Source of the DNA: Torymus aiolomorphi
Lineage: Eukaryota > Arthropoda > Insecta > Hymenoptera > Torymidae
Assembly (NCBI GenBank): GCA_036365515.1
Contig: CM070873.1
Location: 87,379,948 to 87,443,947, forward strand
Direction: 5' to 3'
Length of the DNA stretch: 64,000 nucleotides
Positions 56,832 through 64,000 of the stretch are shown here, one piece after another. The position numbers and the translations under genes were made by a program. Position 1 is the first letter of the stretch. Each line of letters opens with the position of its first letter. The notes below the pieces were generated by a model. The model did no database searches, was not told the DNA's origin, and was given only the letters and a program-made list of their open reading frames with translations.

Positions 56832-56970
56832 ATTTCTAAGCGAGCTTCGCGTGCCGTTATTTTAGCAGAACTTCGCGCCACCTTGTTTTTGTAACCTAGC
56901 AACCCGTTACTCCCACCCACCAAATCACGAATAAATTAATATAACAAATCCATCATTTTTTAAAAATAGG
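56832..56970. repeat. Dispersed repeat R, copy 3
   Basis: TCTAAGCGAGCTTCGCGTGC, GTAACCTAGCAACCCGTTAC, CCAAATCACGAATAAATTA, ACAAATCCATCATTTTTT, in the order of copy 1. Confidence 0.8.
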
Positions 56971-56975
56971 ATTTT

Positions 56976-57324
56976 ATACCACTCTAACTTAAAGTGATGC
57001 GATACCTACGCTATTACTCAAAATTGGGTTTCCGTTTTTCTCATTCAATTTTTTATTTTAAAGAAAAAACTCTGATACGTTATAGTTCTTCATTAAACTT
57101 AAAACGTGTCAGTTTTTTTCAAAAAGTTTCAAATTGAAGGAGAAAAACGGGAACCCAGAATTGAGTAATAGTGGGGGTATCACATCACCTTAAAAATCGC
57201 AACTTTGACATGATATAAGCTCTCGTGGTATAAAATACTGTATGACTTTGCTTATTCGCTTCCCTCGTGCGAAAAACATTCATACGGTAAATAATCACCT
57301 TCTACACCAGTCATAATGTACTAT
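56976..57324 (+). mobile_element. Hairpin MITE family, copy 5, split by a younger element
   Basis: ATACCACTCTAAC at the left, then a TTAA-flanked insertion, then AAAATCGCAACTTTGACATG and the hairpin (CATACGG pairing part), ending ATAATGTACTA. With the insertion removed it aligns to the other copies. Confidence 0.82.
56993..57189. mobile_element. 197-bp TTAA-flanked MITE inside hairpin MITE copy 5
   Basis: TTAA at 56989-56992 and 57190-57193. Ends AGTGATGCGATACC and, inverted, GGTGATGTGATACC; GGGTTTCCGTTTTTCTC is mirrored by GAGAAAAACGGGAACCC. Confidence 0.85.
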
Positions 57325-57811
57325 TGCTAAATTCCTTGACGTTCATTAATTAAGATTAGTATTTTTTTTTCCATTCTTGAGAACACCGAATTAAATTAGT
57401 ATTTTTAGTTCTTAATATAAATCAAATTAAAACTACTTCAAAATAACTATTGAAACAGTTTTGGGAAGTATATCTGCCTAATAAAATTTACTCAATAGAA
57501 CATTATATGTTATTATAGTAGATTTGAGATCCTTTTGTTAGTTTAACCAGTTAACTGGTATTGTATCATACATACATGTACAAAAAAAATCATGCCAATT
57601 TGAATAACTTTCTCAAGTTTCAATCGATTACCATAGAAATTTGTATACAACCACTTTTTACGTTAACAAATTATTGTGTATTTTGATAAATAATTTACTT
57701 GTACTACGAACATTTGTTTGGCACGAAAACTGGAAAAAAGCCTGCCAGTTAACCGGTTAATAGAAAATATTTATTACTTTAAGAGCACATTAAAATAGAA
57801 TTTATACTTAC
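57325..57811. other. Intron sequence just downstream of an ENOPH1 exon
   Basis: A/T-rich, with CCAGTTAACTGG near 57549 and CCAGTTAACCGG near 57746. No other feature seen. Confidence 0.5.
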
Positions 57812-57996
57812 TGTCCCTTAAGAGGCTTATGAGCTGCTTTCCACATATGACCTTGTAATAATTTCAATGCATCAGTTTGTCGATTCTTATCCATTTGCCA
57901 CAAAATGTTTTTAATAAGTGACTCTTTTGTTGCTTCTTCTGTGTCACCATTAATTGGAACGAATCCATCCATCTTTTTATCCTCATCTTCTTTAGC
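57812..57996 (-). CDS. ENOPH1: Enolase-phosphatase E1, internal coding exon
   Basis: 185-nt exon: acceptor CTTTAG at 57997-58002, donor GTAAGT at 57806-57811. It opens in phase 0 with AKEDEDKKMDGFVPINGD, then NILWQMDKNRQTDALK and LLQGHMWKAAHKPLKG plus two bases. The helical cap region around VLWQM...TALKQLQGHMW is a signature of eukaryotic ENOPH1. The upstream exons, including the DIEGTT nucleophile motif, were not found up to 64000. It acts in methionine salvage, presumably in the cytosol. Confidence 0.93.
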
Positions 57997-58810
57997 CTAA
58001 AGAAGAGTTCATAATAAATTGGTTTGTGCAAATAGAAAATATATGGTATGCAAGAACGGTATATATCACATGTAAACTCTATGCGTAAGTCGGACCGAAT
58101 AAAAAGGTGGTATAGATAAAAATTGATTTTGTTAAAAAAATTAACAAGGAATGCTTATTAAAACTTAGAAATGCAAGACGTATATAATATAACCTCGAAT
58201 AAAATTAAATTTAATTCAATGAGAACAAAATGAATATATTTATATAGAATTAAGTCGCGGTTTTTTAAGTTTTTTATAAGTTTTATAGACCAAATTAAAT
58301 TTAATTTTTAGAGCTTAAAAATGGAAAATAATGTTATACTGTACGTATTCAAAATTAAAAAGATAATATTTTCAAATATAACAATTATACTACTGTTTAA
58401 CATCGAATTCCATCAATACATTAATAAGAGTATGACTGTTTTCGAGTGATTCGAATCGTAAACCATTTTAACGAATGTGTAAATTACCGCACCAAACCAA
58501 TTTTGTAATCTTTTACACGTGAAGTTTTTAAAATTATGAACTTTCGAATAACAGATCTGTGGAGTATAATCAAGAAGGTGCTTCAAATAAATATTTAATT
58601 TCTAGTATATAGAAGTAGATAAACAAAAAAGTACAAATACTCGAATTCGATGTCGCGGTATATTTAAGTTGACCTTAATTTTTGTATAGTAAACTGTTGA
58701 AACATAAATCTTAATATTTAGGCCACCGGAAAACCTAAATATGCGCTCTACGTATGATCAGAACTTTATGTAGGTTATATATAAGATATACAATCTGTTC
58801 TGAAAATGTA

Positions 58811-59768
58811 CAGAGAGAAATGTTGTAGTAAAATTTATTATAAACATAAGAAAAATTACTATATTTTGTAGGAGCGGAGGGACAAATCGAAATTATAACA
58901 ATTTTTGCTATGCAACATAGTAATTTTTATGAATGACCTTAAATTTCAAAAAATTAAATTTTTTCTCGTTCTTCCTGTTTTAAATAAATTAAAATGAGAA
59001 ATAAAAATATTTTTTTTACGAGCGTTGGGATCGAACCTGCAACTTCACCGCGGCAATCGGACGCGCTAACCACTTACCCAAATAGGATTCTTGAGTGTAA
59101 AATTTTGGAACTTGTACATGTCAAACCATCGATTTCAAGAAAATTTCAGATAATATTAAATAATGACAATAAATAACTTTGATAACACAAAGAAACTTAT
59201 CATTAATGTGCATAATATAAAAATAAAATAATTGAAGTAAGGTTTTGAATGTTTTGTAAACTTAAAAGCAAGACAAAGTGAAATTCCCGTAGAAACATAA
59301 CCTCAATCAGACACGTGGGCGCCTTGATCTGCGCAGAAAGTACTAATGTTGTAGCAATTTTTACTATGTTGGATAGCAAACTTTCTTATGGCCTGTAGCA
59401 ATTTTTGAATGTGGCACTTTTTACTATGTTTATAGTAATTTTTAATACGCTACGAAATAAAATTTATACGCTACAAAATAAAATTTAAACGCTACAAAAT
59501 AAAATTTATATTCTGTTCTAATAAAAATTAAAAGCATATATTTTAAATTTTATTATATCACAGTTTTTGCTATGTGTATAGCAATTTTTCTTTTATTTCG
59601 TAATACTTTCTAATCAACAACTGTCATAAAAATTACAAGAAATTTTGTAATTATTTATACAATTATAATAAAAATGCAGCATAAAGTGTATTTATCTCAC
59701 CCTTCCTATACTTTATAGTAATTTTTATTACAGTTATAATAAAATTTACTACAACATTTTTCTCAGTG
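58811..59768. mobile_element. 958-bp TIR element, CA(G/C)(A/T)GAG ends, TA target duplication, tRNA-like core
   Basis: CAGAGAGAAATGTTGTAGTA at the left and, inverted, CACTGAGAAAAATGTTGTAG at the right, continuing through AAATTTTATTATAA. TA at 58809-58810 and 59769-59770. The pre-insertion site is preserved in the mirrored arm of the surrounding palindrome, proving a 958-bp insertion plus TA duplication. Interior has many TAGTAATTTTTA words and an antisense tRNA-like segment. Confidence 0.9.
59017..59087 (-). tRNA. tRNA-like segment inside TIR element (probably non-functional)
   Basis: The minus strand reads GGGTAAGTGGTTAGCGCGTC, then CGATTGCCGCGG and GCAGGTTCGATCCCAACG. A and B boxes are good. 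The loop suggests GCC (Gly). The acceptor strands do not pair. Same position and orientation in its element as the segments at 918 and 22512. Confidence 0.5.
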
Positions 59769-60085
59769 TATGCGTCTGCAAACATAATCGTGTAGAGCGC
59801 AACATTCTAAGAAAAAAGTTCCTTTACCATTTTTTCATATGACTACTTTTTTAGTAACTGATGTGTTTAAATTGTTTGTTTTTAATAGGAATTGTATATC
59901 TATAGCTATCATCTTATATATATAAGTATACATTTTCTATTAAAAACAAACAATTTAAACACATCAGTTACTAAAAAAGTACTAGTCATATGAAAAAATG
60001 GTAAAGGAACTTTTTTCTTAGAATTTTGCGCTCTACAGGATTATGTTTACAGACGCATACATTTTCAGAACAAGTTGTATGTACA

Positions 60086-60323
60086 ACATTTCAAAAAAAT
60101 AATCAAAGACTTTTTACGATAATTTATTCGTATATTCGTATATTATGCAGGAACAGGTAAAACATTAAAGAAGGGTAAGGTAAAGTACCAGTCACACAAT
60201 ATGTTCCGATTAGCGGAATCCTCTCTTAAAAAAGTGGTGCCCGGAAATAGTAAAGCATTTTAAAACGCAATATGATTGGTTGTTGAACTTAAGTGGTAAA
60301 CACAGGTTCACGGGTTACATTAA
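60086..60323. other. Intron sequence without recognised feature
   Basis: Contains GGGTAAGGTAAAGTACCAGT near 60174, reminiscent of the TAAGGTAAA ends, but no partner end was identified. Confidence 0.5.
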
Positions 60324-61820
60324 GGAGGTTCCTGCGTGACACCCTAGTCAAAGCAGTGCTAAATGAAGAGGTTACCTAAAATTTTTAAAAACTATAGTTG
60401 TAATGTGATATATTTATTTAAAATGATAGAGATAGTTAATGTCTTATAAATAAAGTATATTTAACAGGACTAAGATAACTTTTTTCATAAAATGGCAATA
60501 TTCTAGAATCTAGATATTATCACTTCAAGCAATTATTGATAAATCACTGGAATCTTTTTTATTTCTCAACCTCTTTTAGTTTTGAAGGTCTCATTTTGTT
60601 CCTCAAGTAATTTCATGGGGACTTGCAGAAGAAAAAATTTAAAATTATTCAAAACTCAGAAAATTACAGCGATTAAAAAGTATATATTTTTCGATACAGT
60701 ATGTGTAAAATGCGATTTTACACATTCTATAAATTTTTAAAATCGCTTTTACGCCCCCTCTATCAAAAAATATCGTTCGATACACGTGCGGAAGATGATT
60801 GTCACCCTCGCTTCGCTCGGGCGACAAACCTCACGCTCGTGCTAGAAGCACTTTCATACTATTGAAATTCGATTTTGCGCAGGTCGTTAGGAAAAGTAGT
60901 ATACGCAACAAGTGCGCAATAGGTCACCGGCATGACGAGACGAGTTTGTCGTCCGAGCACAGCGAGGGCGACAAGAGACGATTTTATTTTGCGCACTAGT
61001 TGTGTAATGTACTATTTTTAACCACGTGCATGAATTTATGAAGCTATAATTTTCTGAGTTTTAAATAATTATCAATTTGTTCTTCGTCAAGTACCCATGA
61101 AATTACTTAAGGTAGTTTTCTCTTCATATTGCAAAATCTGAAAAAGCTTCTAAAAAAAAATACAATTATTCTTCAAAGTCACAGAAATGATACCATATGT
61201 TTGTTTACATACATTGCAGAACAAATTTTTGAGAAAAAAAAATTCTTGAAAATGGTTATTTTTACATGAGAGTAAATAAGTGCTATATCAACTGTGACAG
61301 AAAGTAACAGTATTACTCATAAAAAAAACTGGACTTCAAAAAGAAAAACATAGCTTAAGAAAGATGAAATTCGACTCTTTCTATTAAGTTTATCAAATAT
61401 GTGTCAAGTCAATCTTTTTGAAAAGATATTAAGGATTACAAACACAAATAGCAGACGAAGTGCACAAGAGCGAGACAGAACGACGCCCATGGCATAGTTT
61501 GTGCTCTCGCTGAGTGCACAAACTATAGTGCCAAGGGGAACCAGCTTAAGAAACAAAATGAGACCTTCAAAACTAAAATCGGTTGACAAACAAAAAAGAT
61601 TCCAGTAATTTATCAATAATTGTTTGTAGCGACAATATCTACTTTCCAGAATATCGACATTTTATGAAAAAAGTTATCTTAACCCTGTTAAATATACTTT
61701 ATTTATAAGACTTTGACTATATCATTTTAAATAAATAACATTACAACTATGGTTTTATTAAATTTTAGGTAATATCTTCATTTAGCACTGCTCTGACTAG
61801 GTTGTCGCGCAGGAACCTCC
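60324..61820. mobile_element. 1.5 kb foldback element, AAGGAGGTTCC ends, TTAA-flanked
   Basis: TTAA at 60320-60323 and 61821-61824. GGAGGTTCCTGCGTGACACC and AGCAGTGCTAAATGAAGAGG are mirrored at the right end, and pairing continues over about 300 bp per arm (CTTATAAATAAAGTATATTT, AACCTCTTTTAGTTTTGAAG). The interior holds a hairpin-family relative at 60770-61016. Non-coding. Confidence 0.85.
60770..61016. repeat. Relative of the CGCTTCGCTCG hairpin family
   Basis: TCGATACACGTGCGGAAGAT starts it, and it ends with GTGTAATGTACTA as in the family. CACCCTCGCTTCGCTCGGGC and CCGAGCACAGCGAGGGCGAC are separated by about 130 bp and can pair. Confidence 0.6.
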
Positions 61821-61824
61821 TTAA

Positions 61825-62139
61825 TGCAGACTGTACTTGAATAGCTGTACCCTCTACCGGACATCTTTTTCCAAGGTGAAAAATAAGATGATTTCTCAAA
61901 TACGTGAGAGAACTCAAAGATACCATACAAAAGGTTTCTTTTATCAAGTAACGCGGGCGCGCCCCGAAAACAAGTATGAGTCGCAAATACTATAATAATA
62001 TATATCAAAACTATTTTATTAATTTGATGTATTTTTAAAATAATTAAGTCATTGGGATCGCTCTTTCACAATATTGACATAGACGTTTGCCTTATTGTAC
62101 TTTTATAGTTATTAGTTAGCATTAAAATGAATTTTATAA
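61825..62139. other. Intron sequence without recognised feature
   Basis: A minus frame across 61840-61990 is open in two phases, but no family could be named. GTAACGCGGGCGCGCCCCG near 61950 resembles 38576. Confidence 0.45.
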
Positions 62140-63060
62140 GGTAAAACAACCGTTACTGGGACACTTACGACCACCTAACTCTTATACATATGATTGAGTT
62201 TATACTTCGTTTAATTCATTTCACGAATAAAATAATGTTAAAATGTTATAAAAGTTAAAAACAAAAAAGACATTTAATAGCTAGTCTATTCACCCTTGAG
62301 TGGGACACGATTTTTGAGATAAATCCTAAAGTGAAACAAAGAAAAGCCCAATACTGGGACAACCTTATGGGTTCATCGAACTTGATCCTAAAGTGGGACA
62401 AACTGCCGATAGTGGGACAATTTAAGGTTCTATTAGATACACTGTGTTCAAAGACCACTTTGAAAACAGTATTATATTTTCTTTTAAATACACAACATTT
62501 TAAATCAAAATAGATCATATAATTGAATAAATTAGAACTTAAAAATTATTAAGGAATTTATACTTTTATAATTTAAGTTCATATGTACTAGATTATTATA
62601 GTACATTTCGACGCCCGTGCGAAAGGTGATTATTTAGCTCTACTACTCGCTTCGCTCGTGCGAAAAACGTCAAATGAGCTAATAGTACATTTCGATACTA
62701 GTGCGAGGATTTGATTTTCCCCTCGTGTGACTGTTTGCACCCGAGCGAAGCGAGGGTGAAAAGGTCACACGAGGAGAAAATCAACTTCTCACACAAGTGT
62801 CGAACCGTATTTTTTGACACGACGTGCGAGAAGTGAGATTTTTGCACGCATCGTTTAACGCAGCGTGCGAGAAATCGAACTTCTCGCACGGAGTTTCAAA
62901 AAATTCTTACGCACCAGTTTCGAACAGTATTTTATACCACGAGAGCCGAATAATCATATTGAAGTTATCATTTTGAGGTTAGAGTATATATAAATAGTAT
63001 TTATTACTGTTCCGGTATAGGGTGCACTGTTTCCGTTGTCCCAGTAATGGCTATTTTACC
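62140..63060. mobile_element. 921-bp word-repeat element, TAAGGTAAAA ends, GTGGGACA words
   Basis: Left AAGGTAAAACAACCGTTACT then GGGACAC; right, inverted, AAGGTAAAATAGCCATTACT then GGGACAAC. TTAA at 63061-63064. GTGGGACA or its inverse recurs at about 62300, 62358, 62393, 62415 and 63038. An inverted compound copy of the hairpin family lies inside. No transposase. Confidence 0.78.
62599..62992 (-). mobile_element. Compound hairpin-family element (three hairpin modules), inverted
   Basis: It begins TAGTACATTTCGAC and ends GAGGTTAGAGTATA, i.e. the family in reverse. Between them are three different hairpins: CTCGCTTCGCTCGTGCG at about 62647, ACCCGAGCGAAGCGAGGGTG at about 62739, and a third pairing TCGCACG with CGTGCGAGAA at about 62825-62900. 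Each module opens with TTTCGA(C/T)...GTGCGA, suggesting module duplication. Confidence 0.75.
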
Positions 63061-64000
63061 TTAAGCCATTTTCTCGTTAATTCAATTGTAACTCATCGAT
63101 TGATGCAAAGAATTTTGTATATTTCAACTATAATTAATTTAAATACAGCTAAAAACTGGAACAAACTAGAAAACGTTTCACAATCGATACTTTAATTTAA
63201 AAAGGAAAAATCGATTAAAAATAAAATACTTCGAATCATAAAAAATCAAGAGAACACTCTTCTGTGTTTTTTAACGTTCTACCACCCAGTCAATGTTTGG
63301 AGTCAAAATATCAAGTCGTTTTTTAAAAAATTTTGAACGAAATTAAATTGCGCTTCGGAAATAGGTTCTATAATTACCAACATATGAATACAAAAAAATT
63401 ATTAACCTCCAAATTTAAATGCAATTGTCAATATTGTCAATTGTCACCTCATAAAATGATTCCTTTATCTTTAGAGAGCCGGTACTTTTCCCTTAAAATT
63501 ATTCATATAAATATCTAAGGTACTCAGTACCAGGACAAACTGAAAATCGAACCCTATAACAGAATACCAATAAAAGACTACAATTTCTAACAAGTTCGAT
63601 GACAATATAAATTCATGAGCATTGTTTATGCTATTAACTATGTAGTCGAGTCGATATTGAATTAATTTAAGTATCCAACTAATCATCATACAGGAGGAAA
63701 AATTTTGAAGTTATTTTTAAATTATACCCCACTTAACGGGCTCCTTTTTTATTATATCCCGATAGCTGGACACATTTAAAGATATATGTCCCAGTATCAG
63801 TTCCGAACTTTGTCCCGAAATTGTCCCAAAATTGTTAAGGTTACAATTTTGAGAGTACACACATTTTTAGGTTAGACAGGCATTCGAGAATATATGAGTA
63901 AGTCAACTACAAACATTTTATTTCGGTTTCACTTTTCCGTCATCATTTTTAAAAAAAAGGATAAGACAAAATATGAAACAGATCATTTAATATACTAGCA
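63061..64000. other. Intron sequence with GTCCC words near the end
   Basis: A/T-rich, no exon seen. Near 63770-63840 GGACACATTTAAAG, TGTCCCAGTATCAG, TTTGTCCCGAAATTGTCCC hint at another member of the GTGGGACA word-repeat elements, running toward the window end. Confidence 0.45.

Larger units (their letters stand above)
34874..57811 (-). other. ENOPH1: Giant ENOPH1 intron (about 22.9 kb)
   Basis: Bounded by a GTAAGT donor at 57806-57811 and an AAG acceptor at 34874-34876, on the minus strand. The phase and protein junction are consistent, so splicing across it is expected. It contains a pogo/Tc5-type transposase remnant, a RAD51-like fragment, two large palindromes and at least a dozen MITE-like elements. 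An alternative is a misassembly joining distant repeats. The exon phase match argues against that for the gene itself but not for the order of repeats inside. Confidence 0.8.
58788..60085. mobile_element. Palindromic MITE (about 300 bp) split by a tRNA-bearing element
   Basis: Left arm TTCTGAAAATGTA + TGCGTCTGCAAACATAATC (interrupted at 58810/59769) and AAGTTCCTTTACCATTTTTT, AACTGATGTGTTTAAATTGT are mirrored by 59940-60085. The central loop is near 59890-59940. The right arm shows the uninterrupted sequence GCATACATTTTCAGAAC. Confidence 0.85.
57997..64000 (-). other. ENOPH1: Upstream ENOPH1 intron, incomplete in window
   Basis: No further exon with enolase-phosphatase similarity was seen on the minus strand up to the window end, so this intron is at least 6 kb. 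It is filled by nested inverted-repeat elements listed separately. 57997-58787 itself shows only A/T-rich sequence. Confidence 0.65.

Noticed and set aside
918..59087. Functional tRNA genes at 918, 6945, 22512 and 59017
   Set aside because: Pol III box spacing is good but acceptor strands do not pair and each lies inside a mobile element; reported only as tRNA-like.
63333..63518. 61-codon plus frame with CNCQYCQ
   Set aside because: A few Cys residues suggested a zinc finger, but spacing fits no known type and no exon borders were seen.
58000..64000. Search for the upstream ENOPH1 exon with the DIEGTT motif
   Set aside because: No matching minus-strand coding stretch with splice sites was seen; frames at 61765-62008 and 62255-62518 do not resemble the family.

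Overview
The window is a strongly AT-rich, repeat-dominated stretch of an insect nuclear genome. There is one split host gene, large introns, BEL/Pao and Penelope-like retroelement remains, and very many inverted-repeat (foldback/MITE) elements. There are no operons and no prokaryotic features. A hymenopteran source is plausible from the mix of elements and the acidic tail of the host gene, but this is inference; nothing in the sequence fixes the species.

The only host gene I can support is enolase-phosphatase E1 (ENOPH1, methionine salvage) on the minus strand. Four consecutive coding exons fit together in phase: 57812-57996, 34741-34873, 34553-34676 and 32916-34372. The last holds the end of the HAD phosphatase fold plus a roughly 430-residue Glu/Lys-rich tail ending at a stop at 32916-32918. 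Exons for the N-terminus, with the nucleophile Asp motif, lie beyond 64000 or were not recognised. The intron between 34874 and 57811 is about 23 kb and is built almost entirely of palindromes and mobile-element remains. A further intron occupies at least 57997-64000.

Layout. 1-3302: a TA-flanked inverted-repeat element carrying a tRNA-like segment, then a 1.75 kb inverted-repeat element with five 119-bp tandem repeats rich in TCAAGGTCA-type sites. 4356-8075: a decayed BEL/Pao retrotransposon, with a TTAA-flanked element in its gag that itself holds a solo LTR. 8085-11754: a Penelope-like element (minus strand) lacking the RT palm, followed by an inverted-repeat element holding two tandem hammerhead-like units. 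12-24 kb: satellites, a 325-bp palindrome with two opposed hammerhead-like motifs, an OTU-protease pseudogene, a foldback element with 121-bp satellite arms, and a 174-bp satellite. 24-29.5 kb: MITEs and a 1.8 kb element with two nested MITEs. 29.5-32.9 kb: sequence downstream of ENOPH1. 32.9-34.9 kb: ENOPH1 3' exons. 35-57.8 kb: the giant intron, with a pogo/Tc5-type transposase remnant, a RAD51-like fragment, two very large palindromes (41.2-44.2 and 46.1-49.0 kb) and many nested MITEs. 57.8-64 kb: one ENOPH1 exon and more nested elements.

Three patterns cut across these regions. (1) A set of elements with ends like TAAGGTAAA or TATAGGGTA carry many internal copies of a short word that differs between subfamilies: TGAAACA, GGCACACAAA, GTGGGACA, AAAACCGGAT, GGGTATTA. 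(2) Six elements have CAC(G/T)G-type ends and, where readable, TA target duplications; three of them carry an antisense tRNA-like segment. (3) Six Penelope-type hammerhead-ribozyme-like motifs. Nested insertions give a readable relative chronology in several places.
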